DNA of 64,000 nucleotides from Carettochelys insculpta (taxonomy: Eukaryota; Chordata; Testudines; Carettochelyidae): the NCBI RefSeq assembly GCF_033958435.1, contig NC_134141.1, positions 98,063,001 to 98,127,000 of the forward strand, read 5' to 3'. The notes beneath the pieces are model-generated. The model saw nothing but the letters and a program-made list of their open reading frames with translations, was not told where the DNA came from and made no database searches. This document shows, piece by piece, positions 24,195 to 36,280 of the stretch. The position numbers and the translations under genes are program-made. Each line of letters begins with the position of its first letter. Within the stretch, counting starts at the first letter, position 1.

Positions 24195-25640
24195 GATTAC
24201 CAATGAACAGATAAAGATCAAACTACTAAGTCCTATATTCTACAAATCTTTACTTACCTGAATAATTTGGTAGAAGGGAACAACACGCTTGAGTAAGGAT
24301 TACATCTCTAGATAGGTTTGGAAAATCTCCAAACAGTTACTGCCCCAAATGACTGAAGGGTAGTGAATATTGTACTCAGGAATAAAATGGTTCTTGTGAG
24401 AATTACAGACCACAAAGCCTTACCCTGTACCTGGCAGATTTGATGAGCACTTGCAAACTAAATAATAAAGCACTTGAAGATCATTATCTGATATCCTCTA
24501 GCCAACAGGATTTCTGCTAATGAAAATAATGTCTCAGTCTTCTCTTATAAGGTTTCATAAAAGTTGTAGATAAAGACAAACCACTTGACAATTTGTTTAG
24601 AGTTTGACAAGTTCCCTTAGGAAAAGACTGTCGGAGTAGCTAAGCAATCATGGGCTGGGAGGTGAAGTAGTTCATTGATCAAAAGCAGTCTAGAAGAACA
24701 AAAGTAGGATTGCAAGATCAATTTTCATCACGGCAAAAAGTAAATAGCCGTCTGACTCAAGGTTCTGTAGTAAGTCCTGTGTAGTCATATGTATATTTTA
24801 GAGAGTGTGTCTGTGCTATATTTGTTCAAGAACTCCTAACCCATAAGAGCACTGACCACAAAATCTGGCATGCAACTTCTTACCCTAACTTAAACCAAGG
24901 TCAAGGGTTGGTTGTGCCTGGGTAGTGAGAAGTGACCAAACACCAGTTTTCCAGAACATGGAAAGGGATGGGTCTCAAGAGCCAGGACAACATACTTCAG
25001 ATTCACCACTGGGGGAAGCAAACACAGGCAACAGCAATTCTGCACAGTAACCACTGGGGGCAGCCTCAGCAGGAACACAGTGGCTACATGGAGACCTGAC
25101 TCTCCACCCTGCTGGCCACTGGACAGACAAGTGTCCCTCTGCCAATCCTGCACCAACACTCATCAGGGACTCCCCGCGACCACAACAAGAGGCCAGGAAC
25201 CCTTGTCCGGCCCATATCCTCTCCTCTCCCCCCGAACGCTGGGGCCAGGAACCCTGTCCCTCTTCCTCCAACCTCAAACTTGGCTAGGCAATATGCCTAG
25301 CCAGCCCTGGCCCCAGCCCCCTCCTCCCTCCCCAGGCTCACACTGGGACTGGGCCTAGCACTGTGGCTTTGCCCGGCTCAGCCCTGCTGCTCATCTGAGG
25401 GCTGGGCCCAGTGTTGGGGCCAGGCCACAACCTCTTTGCCCCCTGTCCCTGGAGTTTCAGCAGGGGCTGGGCCCAGCATCCTTGGCCTTGGGGTGGAGGC
25501 TAGTCAGGGAGCTGTGGTCCGACAGCCCCAAACACAGGCCATGCAGCCCATATAGCCTTCCCCCATCCCTCTCCCACCAAGGAGAGGCAGGGTGGGGCCA
25601 GGACCTGAGCAACACCAAGTACATCTTCTAGTTTAATATA
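24195..25640. other. Unassigned region with a GC-rich block
   Basis: AT-rich to 24.95 kb. GC-rich at 24.96-25.6 kb with repeated CCACTGGGGG[AG]AGC and GGCCTAGC/CTGGGCC words, probably an old repeat. The open frames here are overlapping on both strands and not gene-like. Confidence 0.45.
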
Positions 25641-26575
25641 TTTATTAAAACCCTGGAAAAGATGAAATGGATAATAGGGTATCAATTATTTAGGTAAAAT
25701 AAGGACCAGAGAGGACTGTAAAGAACTTCACAGAGACCTCAACAAGATATATGAATGGGTGATATGAAGGCAAATGGGGTTTGATGTTGACAAATGCAAA
25801 GTATACAAGTGCAGGTGACAATGTAAACTACTCTGGTATCTCAGAAGGTTCTAACTTAACTGTGGCAATGGAGGAAAGGATTCTGAGCATCCCTGTAGAC
25901 ATTTCAAGAAAGACTTCTGCCCAATGTGTAGCAGCAGTCAAAACTACAGATGATTTTAGACTGCATAAGGCATGGGGTGGAGAATGGCAGAGAAAGTATT
26001 TTAATCCTTTTAAATAAATCAGAGCTGCAGAGAAGACTGATGAGAATAACGTGTGAGGCAAGGGAAAACTCATGTGAGGAGCGATTGAAATGAATGGAAT
26101 TATTTAAGTTAGAACCAAGACAAATGGGAGAGTACATGTTAGAAGTATATAAAATAATGAACAGTGCTTCAATTCTTCCTGTCTCCTAACATAAAAGGAA
26201 GGACACATTTAATGAAATTAAAAAGTAGCAAATTTAAGAACTGATACTAGGAAACATTTTTTTCATGCTGACACATAACTGGACTGAAACTCACTGCTCC
26301 TGGACATGATTGAGGCCAAGAATTTGGTAGGATTCAAAAATGGATTGGATTGGATTGGATGTTTATACAGATCAGAATCTCCTGAGTTATCATAAGAAAT
26401 AGCAAAAATTCTGAGAGGGATTTTAATCTTCATGCTTCAAGGTTTAAGCCACTCTAATGACCAAAGCTCAAGATGAAAGCTAGTGGAGGGCAGATTTCCC
26501 ACTTCTGAAGCATCTAGTTCTAGCACAATACTGGACTAAATGGACCTCATTTCTGATTTGATATTACAATTCCTA
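25640..26575 (+). mobile_element. CR1 LINE 3' part, decayed
   Basis: Frameshifted ORF2 C-terminal half (relics of LxKIYEWVxxxQMGFDVDKCKV and AAVKT), then lysine/arginine-rich remnants and a 3' UTR ending near GGACTAAATGGACCTCATTT. Several indels; no coding capacity. Confidence 0.7.
26339..26361. repeat. (GGATT)n microsatellite
   Basis: Four GGATT units within a CR1 fragment. Confidence 0.85.
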
Positions 26576-27756
26576 AATTCCTAAAACTGAATCCTAAGTA
26601 AGATGCAAAAGATACTATTTAATGCAGTTTGAGAATAAAAGGCCTGAAATTCTATTCTAAACAAACTCACCTACATACTTCAGTAATAGCATGTTTAAGG
26701 CCATGCAAGTTAATGGGACCACTCATAGGTGTAAAGTTAGGCACAGACATAACTGGTAGGATTGGGTCCAATACTTGTTCCTTCTTTTCAGTTACAAAAT
26801 TATGCAATATAGGTGGGGATAGTGTTCAGTTTTTCTTTATGAATTTCTTCCTACTTTAATATTCACAGGATATGCAGTTTCCTGACATTCAAGGAGAAGA
26901 TTTTCTAATTTTCCTTGCATTGTATGTTTAAGAATGTTTCCATATTTTAGCATAACACCTTATGGGGGCTCTAAATACATGAGACGGACAATTGTTTATC
27001 CAACATACTGGTGTAGAGAATATTTTCATACATTCATTATGCTGATTTTTGTGACACGTTTTTAAGACATTGCTTTTGGCTGAATTGGTGTGGTTCCACT
27101 GTGCCAGAGAAGAGATGAATATGGAAATCCAAGTTGTGGGTGTGAGCTCTTATGCACAGTTCTTGGCCTTGTGTGGTATGAAGCTTCTGAGCAGCATGCA
27201 GGAGAAAATATGGTGGGGTAAGGCATGTGTGTCCTTCCACCCTTCACCTCCACCCCTGCAGAGGTCATCTCAGTCACTGGGAGTCTAGTTACTATGCAAA
27301 ACAGTGCTTTTTAGAAATCAAGTTAGGTGACTTGAATGAATTAAGACATTCGGAAACATCTAATTACATAGTTTAGCATCTTTACAATCACATTAGCTAG
27401 TTTGGAAATCCAAATTTTCTCCACAATTGTGCTATTTTTGGGGAGGGTGCAGGGGAGAAAATTTCTTCCTACTGTAACACTGTGCATTTCCTCAGTACAT
27501 GGTCCAGTTCTACAGGATGACAGGTGTGTTTTCTTCCTCTTTCGATTGCTTAGAATATACATGATTTCAAGTGTAAGATTCACTCTGTTCTCAGTTAAAT
27601 TAGCCATAAGTAGGACTTTCACAATAGTAAAATAATATTATATTTGCTGTATAAGTGTAATTCTCTTTGTCTGCCAGGTCAACTAGATGCATTGTTATAC
27701 TCTGGTGCATCTTAAAGGATAACTTAGATGTTGCAGGAGAAGAGTAGAATGTCATT

Positions 27757-29404
27757 AATCATAGAATCATAGAACACTAGGACCGGAAGGGGCCTCGAGA
27801 GGCCATCGAGTCCAGTCCCCTGCCCCGACGGCAGGACCGACCACTATCTACACCATCCCTGATAGACATCTATCTAATCTGTTCTTAAATATCTCCAGTG
27901 AGGGAGATTCCACAACCTCCCTTGGCAACTTATTCCAGTACTTTACCACCCTGACAGTTAGGAACTTTTTCCTAATGTCCAACCTAAACTTCCCTTGCTG
28001 CAGCTTAAGTCCATTGCCTCTTGTTCTCTCCTCAGAGGCCAAGAAGAACAAGTTTTCTCCCTCCTCCTTATGATACCCTTTAAGATATCTGAAAACCGCT
28101 ATCATGTCCCACCTCAATCTTCTCTTTTCCAAGCTAAACAAGCCCAATTCTTTCAGCCTTTCTTCATAAGTCATGTTCTCCAGACCTTTTAACATTCTAG
28201 TTGCTCTTCTCTGAACCTTCTTTAATTTCTCCACATTTTTCTTGAATTGGGGTGCCCAGAACTGGACACAATATTCCAGCTGAGGCCTAACCAGCGCAGA
28301 GTAGAGCGGAAGAATGATTTCTCGTGTCTTGTTCACAACACACCTGCTAATGCATCCCAGAATTATGTTTGCTTTTTTTGCAACAGCATCACACTGTTGA
28401 CTCATATTTAACTTGTGATCTACTAGAACCCCTAGATCACTTTCTGCTGTACTCCTTCCTAGACAGTCTTTTCCCATTCTGTATGTGTGAAACAGATTAT
28501 TCCTTCCTAAGTGCAGCACCTTACATTTATCTTTATTAAACTTCATCCTGTTTACTTCAGCCCATTTCTCCAATTTATCTAGATCATTCTGAATTATGAC
28601 CCTATCCTCCAAGGTAGCTGCAACCCCTCCCAGCTTGGTATCATCTGCAAACTTAATAAGCGTACTTTCTATGCCAATATCCAAATCATTAATGAAGATA
28701 TTGAACAGAACTGGTCCCAAAACAGACCCCTGCGGAACCCCACTTGTTATGCTTTTCCAGCAGGATTGAGCACCATTAACAACTACTCTCTGGGTACGAT
28801 TAGCCAGCCAGTTATGCACCCACCTTATTGCAGCCCCATTTAAGTTGGACTTGCCTAGTTTGTCGATAAGAATATTATGCGAGACCGTATCAAATGCTTT
28901 ACTAAAGTCTAGGTATACCACATCCACTGCTTCTCCCTTACCTACGAGTCTCGTTATCGTGTCAAAAAAAGCTATCAGGTTGGTTTGAAATGATTTGTTT
29001 TTTACAAAACCATGCTGGCTGTTCCCTATCACTTTACTACCTTCTAAGTGCTTGCAGATGACTTCCTTAACTACCTTCTCCATTACCTTTCCTGGCACAG
29101 AAGTTAAGCTGACTGGCCTGTAATTTCCTGGGTTGTTCTTGTTCCCCTTTTTGTAGATTGGCACTATATTTGCCCTCTTCCAGTCTTCTGCAATCTCTCC
29201 TGTCTCCCATGACTTTCCAAAAATGAGAGCTAACGGCTCAGCTACCTCTTCTATCAGCTCCTTGAGGATTCTAGGATGCATTTCATCAGGCCCTGGTGAC
29301 TTGCAGACATCTAATTTTTCCAAATGGTTTTTAACTTGTTCTTTTTTTATTTCAAAAACTAACTCTACCCCTTTTCCACCAGCATTCTCTATGTCAGGCA
29401 TAAT
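27757..29404 (-). mobile_element. CR1 LINE, 5'-truncated, with intact RT frame and 3' end
   Basis: A 517-codon frame (27848-29401, minus) is the C-terminal two thirds of CR1 ORF2: thumb, palm and fingers of the reverse transcriptase with [33 protein letters not shown] and the catalytic FADDTKL, then the C-terminal CR1 domain ending LDRCLSGMV. The 3' UTR ends in the typical short CR1 tail of ATTCTATGATTCTA units at about 27757-27775. The upstream endonuclease domain and ORF1 are missing. No stop or frameshift occurs in 1.55 kb, so the insertion is young. It lies in the proposed ITGA1 intron 1, in sense with that gene. Confidence 0.95.
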
Positions 29405-30137
29405 AACAGATACATACTTGGTTCATGCAAGTTTTGACTAGTTTGTGTCAAAACTGAACAAGCTTGCTACCGTAATAGTAACAACAGAGTTCTAACACAA
29501 CACACATAATCAACTTCTGTTATGCAATGGGAAGAAGCAGACATTTCTAGGGATACTGGATTCTTTTTTCAAGCAAACAACTACGAAAACTTTAGAAACA
29601 ATTATCCACAGCTATGTTCATGGCAACCTCAAACAATAATTATTTAATCTGCAGTTAAAGAGACATTGTCAACCTAGATCATATTTTGAAAATTTTGTGA
29701 CTATTCTTAAAACAATTATCATCAAAGCTTATTATAACGGAAAGTGAAAGTATTTTGCTCTGCCCTTCTGATGTATTTCATTTTTTTTGCTTTTGACAAG
29801 CATCAGTTTTACTCTTATCCCATACAAATCCCAATCCTGCAACTAATTAAGCAATTGAATAACTTTTTCTATGAATAATCCCATGAAAGTCCCCCACCGT
29901 GCTTCTTCTACACCCTTGCTCCACCTGACCTCTTCCACCAACTGAGGCAGCCAAGGAGAATAGTGGGTTTGGGGGTCCAGCACAATCAAGAGGGGTCCTG
30001 CCCACTGGCATAACTAGGAAAGGAAGAGTGGACCCAGATTTAAGGTGGCTGGGCAATGATGGGAGGCAGTGTAGAGGGATGGAGGATCCTGGGAAGAGGC
30101 AGGAAGAATCAGGTGTGCAGGAAGAATCCAGTGCCAT

Positions 30138-30182
30138 AGAGAGGGGAGGGGAGGGGAGAGGAGGAGAGGGAAGGGGAGGAAT
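30138..30182. repeat. (GGGGA)n purine tract
   Basis: GAGGGGAGGGGAGGGGAGAG and continuation; a purine-only run of about 45 bases. Confidence 0.85.
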
Positions 30183-31953
30183 AAGGTGCTCTGGAGGGTG
30201 GCAGGAAGTGGAGGGTATACAAGAGTGATCTGGGGCCCTGGCTAGAGGGGGCAGCAGCAATGAGGGACCTGCTTCCCTTCAACCTCCCTCTTAGTGCTCA
30301 GCAGGCATCCAGGGCATACAGGTTGCAGGGCACACCCATGGGGCACAGAGGGACCCTGCCACTGTTCCCTGTAAGCTGAGCACTTGGGCAGCTGCCCAGG
30401 ACAGATTCAGGTGCCGCCCAGCTGATCAGCAGAGTGCCCACAGCTGCTCATAACTGGCAGCATGTGTTTCTATTGGTGGTGCACCTCTGCACACGCCTCG
30501 ATACATGTAACAAAATTTGTTCTGTCTGAGAATGGAAAAAACGAGAGGGAACGCTGGACCCCACCAGAGCTTGCGCTCCACCCATCCCTCCCCACTTCAG
30601 AGTCTGCCGTCCCTGCCGCAGCTCTCTCTTGCAGATGTGCTGCGGTGTGCTTCCCCAGTTTAACCTGAGTGCTAACCCTGCCTAGATCTTCACCTTTGAG
30701 GGGCATCGCCCCGGCAAGAGAGGGCAGGAGCAATGGGAGAGAAGAGCAAGAGAGATCTGGTGTCTGGAGGAGGGGCAGGAAGTAGAGGGGGCACAGAAGG
30801 GATCCAGGGACCTGGCATGAGGGAGCAGGAGGAATGGGGGAACTGCTTCCCCCCATCCCTCTCATTGCTCAGCAGGCAGCCCTGCTTCATCACTCTCCTG
30901 CTGGCACTTCTGCCCCGGTTTCCGACCCTAGCACTAGCCTTGCCCAGACCTGCTCCTATGAGACGCATTCCCTGGGGCTGGCGCAGCGGCTGCAGACCAG
31001 GGCAGCAGCACATGGCATGCCAGCAGGAGAGCCATGCGGCCAGACTGATGGACAGCCAGCTAGAGTCAAGAGTCCCAGCCAGTGTGTTCAGGGGGCTCCA
31101 GCCCTGATTTGGGTGGGCCTGGATGACAAGTGGCTGGGCCATGGCCCACTCACGTCTGCCCCTTGTCTGGCTGCTCCTTGCATTCACCAGCAGCAGTAGG
31201 GGAAGTGGAGAAAGGCAGCCCCAGCTTGCATTGCTCTCTCATCTGCGACATTCTGATTTCTGCCAGGGAATGTGGGGCTGCTCCTGCCCTCCGCCCAAGT
31301 GATGTGGCCAGAAAGCAGTGTGAGTTGGGGCTGCCTTACTGTGCTTTCCCCACCTCTGCAGGTGGACCCCCTACTAGTTCCACACTGGCTGCTGGCTCGC
31401 CCCTCCTGCCCAAGGTGTTTGGGGTGCACATGACCCCTCCTGTCCCATGCATCACCCCATCTGGCCTTATTGTTTTTGCTTACAGCATGTGTCAACATGA
31501 TTTTCTGAAGCTTCTTTTTTCTGTATTATTAGACAATATTTGCCTGCAGTTGAGTCACACAGTTCTTCTTTGTCAAATCAAGGTAGCACTTCGACCCGTT
31601 TGTCATTACTTATCTTAGATCAGCAGTTGCATGAAGAGTAGCTGGCTAAAGCAGAAACTGGGCAAGACTGAGGTGGTGCTGTTAGGAAGAAGGGTTGTGA
31701 GCATTGTATCTTGGACTTGTGAACTCAGAATAGTACTTAACAATATAGAGGGTCTCTGAATGGGTGTGGTCTCTGAATGAAATCAAGTATGGAGACAGCA
31801 GCTGAGGGAAATGATGGGAGAAAAATTGCTATGGACAAATGGTAGTGAAGGGTAAGAAAATAAGTGATGGAGCAGTTTTGTTATATTACTTCCTCTCCTT
31901 CTGTGTTAAGCTTGTCTATGTAGGTTGTAAGCTTTTCAGGACAGGGACTGTCC

Positions 31954-32184
31954 AGGTCTACACTAGACAATGTTGATTGTAGATATGCAATTCCAGCTAT
32001 GGCAACTGTGTGGCTGGAATCAACTTATCTACAATCAACTTACCTGGCTGTCCTCACTGATGGACGTTGATGGGAGATTGAGGAGTACAGGGGCCTACTG
32101 TCAGCCTCTGATAGTTTGATTTCATACATCCTCCCTACGCATGCAAAATTAAACCCCAGTTCATCCGGGTAATAGAGACATACC
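31954..32184. mobile_element. Degenerate Harbinger-type MITE
   Basis: Starts AGGTCTACACTAGAC, ends near GAGACATACCC, and contains the inverted words GTTGATTGTAGATA and TATCTACAATCAAC. Old and diverged. Confidence 0.45.
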
Positions 32185-33344
32185 CTTACTCTGTGTTTTC
32201 ATGTCTACTCTATGTAGCCCAGTCTTGGTTGGTCCTTAGGAGCTACAGTAATAAACATGATAATGATGCATTAAGGTGCCCATAAGAGAAGAGGGAGTTC
32301 CAGTAGGGAAAAGGCTCAAGGACTGCATAGAAAGAGAGAGAGGGAGAAAGCTGAAGAAGCCTCCTTGTTTTGATACAAAAATGATCTGTGTGTGTGCAGT
32401 ATTATAGTTGTTACATAGAAGTTAGGCAAGCAAAGTTAAAGTTAACACTAGTTATCCAGTGACCACCAAGAAAGGGGGAAGCGCTGTTAATTTATCCACA
32501 TTACACCTAATGTGAAAGCACCTTAACTTTTGTGTTTCTTAACATTTAAATATGCAGTTTTCTTGCTGAACCATCTGTAGCTAATGCAGCTGTTAACTTT
32601 GCAATGCCAGGTAGAAAAGGAGCCCAGATATAAGTGTTTCAGATGCTGCTGCTGGTATATATCCTACATCCACAAAGAAAGACCACCACCTCTTGCACAC
32701 CATCAAGTATAGAAATTTGGAAAAGGATCATATAATAGTTTAGGAGATAAACATAATGTGATACACATTTGCAAAGTGCTATCTAGGTTACTACACTGCT
32801 TTCTATGTGCAGATCACAGCAGAACAGTCCCAAAGTGAAGAAAAGAGTTACAAAACAAATTCAACAATGCAAATGATCTTATTCTTCCCCCCACCCCCAG
32901 TCACTCTCCATTTGGATGATTTGTATAAAACACATTTCTTCCTATTTATTCGTTCATTTCAGACTTTCTCAGCTCATTTTTTGGCTTGCTCACTCTAAGA
33001 AAATTGTCCCCCTGAGAGCCACATTGCACAGTTGTGAATGTTTGCATTTCCTCAACTCATGTCCATTTCCTTGAATTTCCCACTCCAAATACAAATGCTT
33101 GAACCATAAAGCCCCAGACATCTTAGAAATTGTCCATACTTGAATTCCCCCCGCTCCTTTTTTTCTTTCTGGCAAAACAAAAGACATCCCCAACGACATG
33201 AAGTCCTTAAATGGAAATGCTTCACGCTTAATGGCTGAGCTGTCATCCTCTTAAGATCTTTTTTATCTTTCCTCAGTTACCCTGAGCAGCTAACATTGCA
33301 CTTCACATTCAACCCTATCAGAAACCAGCAGAAAAACCGAGTCT

Positions 33345-33465
33345 GTTCTGGTATGGCTATGATTTGAAGAAGTGGGTCTCTCCCACCAAAGCTCATCACC
33401 TAATAAATTATTTTGTTAGTCTTTAAAGTGCTACTGGACTGCTGATTTTTTGTTTTTTTTTTCAG
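33345..33465 (+). mobile_element. PLE tail, single arm (AAAGTGCTAC subfamily)
   Basis: TTGAAGA, stem II GTGGG-TCTCT-CCCAC, CAAAGC, CACCTAATAAATTATTTTG, TTAGTCTTTAAAGTGCTACT, then a T-rich tail. Lies just downstream, in ITGA1 orientation, of the proposed exon. Confidence 0.75.
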
Positions 33466-33733
33466 CAGAAAAAGAAGTTCTCACTCTTAAAAGTTGTTTC
33501 CACACGCCCCACCCTTCCCCCAGCAGCTTCTACTTGTATTGTCCTCCTCTCCCATTCCTCCAGCTTTTTGAGGGTGGGGGAGAAAAGGAAGGAAGGAAAC
33601 ATGTCTTAGAACCTCTCTCCCGAGCATTGTCTTAAACAAGGGCCCTGTGAGCGGGCAGAGCTTTGTAGGGATGAGGGCTGCAGAGATTGGCAGGTCTGAT
33701 CCGAGACGATGGAAACAGGAAGAGGTCGCTCAC

Positions 33734-33797
33734 CTGTCAGAATCCCGCATGGGACTGCCACACCTCGGCTTCTGCTGCGGAGGGGCTGCGTGTCCAT
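33734..33797 (-). CDS. ITGA1: Probable ITGA1 coding exon 1 (start of signal peptide)
   Basis: On the minus strand an ATG in ideal Kozak context (GCAGCCATGG) opens 21 codons reading MDTQPLRSRSRGVAVPCGIL and one more T. A strong donor, GACAG|GTGAGCG, follows with one base of the next codon. Integrin alpha-1 is the collagen/laminin-binding I-domain subunit that pairs with beta-1 at the cell surface. From memory, the human first coding exon has almost the same length and phase and shares the R-rich start, a GVAV tetrapeptide and a terminal LLT/ILT. Residues 13-21 would be the beginning of the signal peptide's hydrophobic core, completed by exon 2, which I did not find. The exon lies in CpG-rich DNA upstream of PELO on the same strand, exactly where mammalian ITGA1 exon 1 lies. 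The match is short, so an unrelated exon is possible. Confidence 0.72.
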
Positions 33798-34310
33798 GGC
33801 TGCAGTGGCAGGGCTAGCCCGTGAAGGAGGACAGCAGATCCCCTGCGCTGGCTGGGTCGTTCACACGGTGCCTGTTAGAGAGACGAGCTCACAGCGCTGG
33901 AGCTGCCTCTGGTCCCCTCTGCATCTGCAGCAGCCGTGCGAGGCATTTCCTGTTTGCTGAGTTCTTTTCACATCAAGAGAAGCGTGCCCCCGCCACGCAC
34001 CCTCCTTCCCAAGCCCTAATGGCCCCCGAGCCTTTGAAACCCCCCGCGCGGCAAGAGCCAGGAGCCGAGAGACATGTACAAATAAAGCCCGATCTCACCG
34101 ATCTCAGGGTTTAGGCAGAGGTCTCCAGGGAGCACAGCGAGCCTTAAAGAGACACGGGCACTTTTAGAGTTCATGGGTGTCTCCTGCCGGCCAGCCCTCA
34201 CTCAGGACAGGCGTGGGAGAGGGGGGCAGAACTGCATGCCTGGCTCAGGATTGCAACCGGTGTGTCATTGTAGTGTGCCCCTTCCTCCCTCCCAGCACGT
34301 GAAACGAATT
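33735..34310 (-). promoter_or_regulatory. Candidate ITGA1 promoter/5' UTR region
   Basis: GC- and CpG-richer than the AT-rich flanks, directly upstream of the proposed ITGA1 start codon. It includes an E-box-like CACGTG near 34298. The transcription start is not visible. In mammals PELO transcripts can also start at the ITGA1 promoter, so the region may serve both genes; that is inference. Confidence 0.5.
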
Positions 34311-35212
34311 GAAGTGATGTGTGTTTAATCCAGTTTACAAGACCCTTCCAGGCTGAGAGCAGCCTTTGTTGGGCCAGTTTTATTTCACTTACATCATGCT
34401 TTAAAAATGTGTATGTGCTGTACCACAGTCCTAAAGTTGCCTAAGTTGTAGGAGAACACCAGGGAAATTTCCCCTCCCCCACTGAACTACATGTTGCTGG
34501 GACCTACGTTTTCAATGACTTCTCAGATCCAGGATGCATTTCCTCCATGCATGGGTCTGTGGTTGCATGTGTTTTGCTTTATCGTTAGAGGACAAGACAA
34601 AAATTACCTCTGCCCACAACTTCCGAACACTTTTGTGGTTCCTTCCATTCTCTCTCAGATATTTCACACATTAATCACTGAATAAGCCATAGGAATAATG
34701 CTGAGCTAACTTCAGAGTGAGTAGTGTTTGTCCTCAGGATCTTTTAAACTCACTGCAAATGTGCCTGGCAATATTTATTCTTTTCTAATGTTTCAGAGAT
34801 ATATCCAGTTTGTGTTATATTCCCTTCAAAAATTACTCAAAGTTTCATCTCAAGTATACTACCCAGTTATTGTATTACCTTTTGCAAAATAAAATTGAAA
34901 TTGTGTGTTGCTGCACTATTGCAAGAAAAGAGTTCAAAACGCTATTCCAAGTACTCAGTGACTGTACATTTTTACTGAATTCTTTGCTTTTTGAGCTGGA
35001 GTCAGGATTTCAGTGACTAATCAGAAGTTCTTGGAATTTTCTATTGTTCCTGTAAAATATGACCAGTAATGATCACTAGCTACAGCTAAAATGTTTTTCT
35101 ATTTTGGCCTTAGATGTTAAGAGAACAACTGAATATACTTCCTATAAGCAAAATATATGGATATACAGATTTTCTGAAGATTGAACTTGTTTGGGGCTAA
35201 ATTTATCAATGC

Positions 35213-35305
35213 AGGTCTGATCCTGTGAAAATTTGTGCACGTTTACCTCTGCACATGAGCAGTCCTGTTTACTTCAGTGGGACTACTCACAGTTCATAAA
35301 GCTCA
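35213..35305. repeat. Palindromic MITE fragment (TTCAGTGGGACTACTCAC)
   Basis: AGGTCTGATCCTGTG, CACGTTTACCTCTGCACATG and TTCAGTGGGACTACTCAC belong to a common reptile palindromic MITE centred on TCAATGGGA. Related pieces occur at about 36370-36450, 37660-37710, 51022-51095, 61895-61960, 62060-62110 and 63533-63620. Confidence 0.5.
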
Positions 35306-36124
35306 GCAGTAGATGTTTTTTCAGGATCAGAATCTTAGATAATGTTGTCACTGTAAGAAACCTAATTATAACTTCTTCTGCAAGTACAAGGATTATGCAT
35401 AAAATTAAACAAGTCAAGTCTAATCTCAAGCAAGTAAGTGAGTATATGCAAAAAAGTTAGGAAAATTTTAAATTCTCCTAATAAAGTCTTAAATATTTTT
35501 GATTATACCATATCAGTTAGAATGAAAAGATTAGCTCTGAGTGTTTTGTGCAAAACAAATATTTTCTTTTTAAAAATCTTTTTTTTATTGCTTTCTTATC
35601 TTTACATACAAAGTAACTTTGGGGAACCATCTCTCCCTTTTACAAAATATCAGAAGATTTCTTTCCATTTCTTTGTGTTTCAGGCACAAGCAGAAAGGGA
35701 TGAATGTATTTTGTACCATGCCATCAAACTTCAATTTGTTCTTTTTACTCTCTTAATAAGAATAAGTTTTCTTTATTATTTATGTGGTAGGATTTTCACA
35801 TGCAATAGACCAAAGGGATTACATCTGGTGCTTCAATTCATTTGTTTGTTGAGTCCTTTTCCCCCCATTGTTTTCTGTACTACTCTATTGCTACTGAGTC
35901 ATCTACTTTTGCGTAGTGAGCGCACTACACTGAATACCCCAGTCACTGTTGTCTGTTGCTCATGGCACTCTGTTTTAATTCTCTGGAGTACTATAGCCCT
36001 GCTTTTAACTAAGGTTTTGGGGTTTTTTTTTATAACACAGATATTGTACGAGACCCAACCAAGAATCAAATGTCCCTTTTTGGAACATATTAACTGATAT
36101 AACAATAGCAATCTAAAGATCAGC

Positions 36125-36280
36125 TATTTGCTGTGTAGCTGCGTTGGTCCTGGGATATAAGGGAGACAAGGAAAGTAAGGTGATATCTTTTAATAGGCCA
36201 ATTTGTGTTAGTGGAAGGTAGAAGCTTTTGATGTTGGTCCAGTAAAAGATATCACCACACTTACTTTGTCTAAATGGAAG
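36125..36280. mobile_element. Short PLE-related foldback
   Basis: AAGTAAGGTGATATCTTTTA near 36175 is mirrored by TAAAAGATATCACCACACTT near 36245, with a TAGCTGCGTTGGTCC start. Related to the copy at 46.7-46.9 kb. Confidence 0.6.

Larger units (their letters stand above)
29405..33344. other. Unassigned region with GC-rich block 30.0-31.45 kb
   Basis: The GC-rich part holds CCCTGTAAGCTGAGCACTTG and GCTGCCCAGGACAGATTC, which recall a turtle dispersed repeat, and purine tracts. Frames up to 165 codons exist on both strands but lack family resemblance and overlap each other, so none is called. One degenerate MITE (31954-32184) lies further on. Confidence 0.45.

Noticed and set aside
30690..31618. 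Frames of 121-165 codons on both strands in the GC-rich block
   Set aside because: They overlap each other on opposite strands and show no domain; GC-rich DNA has few stops.
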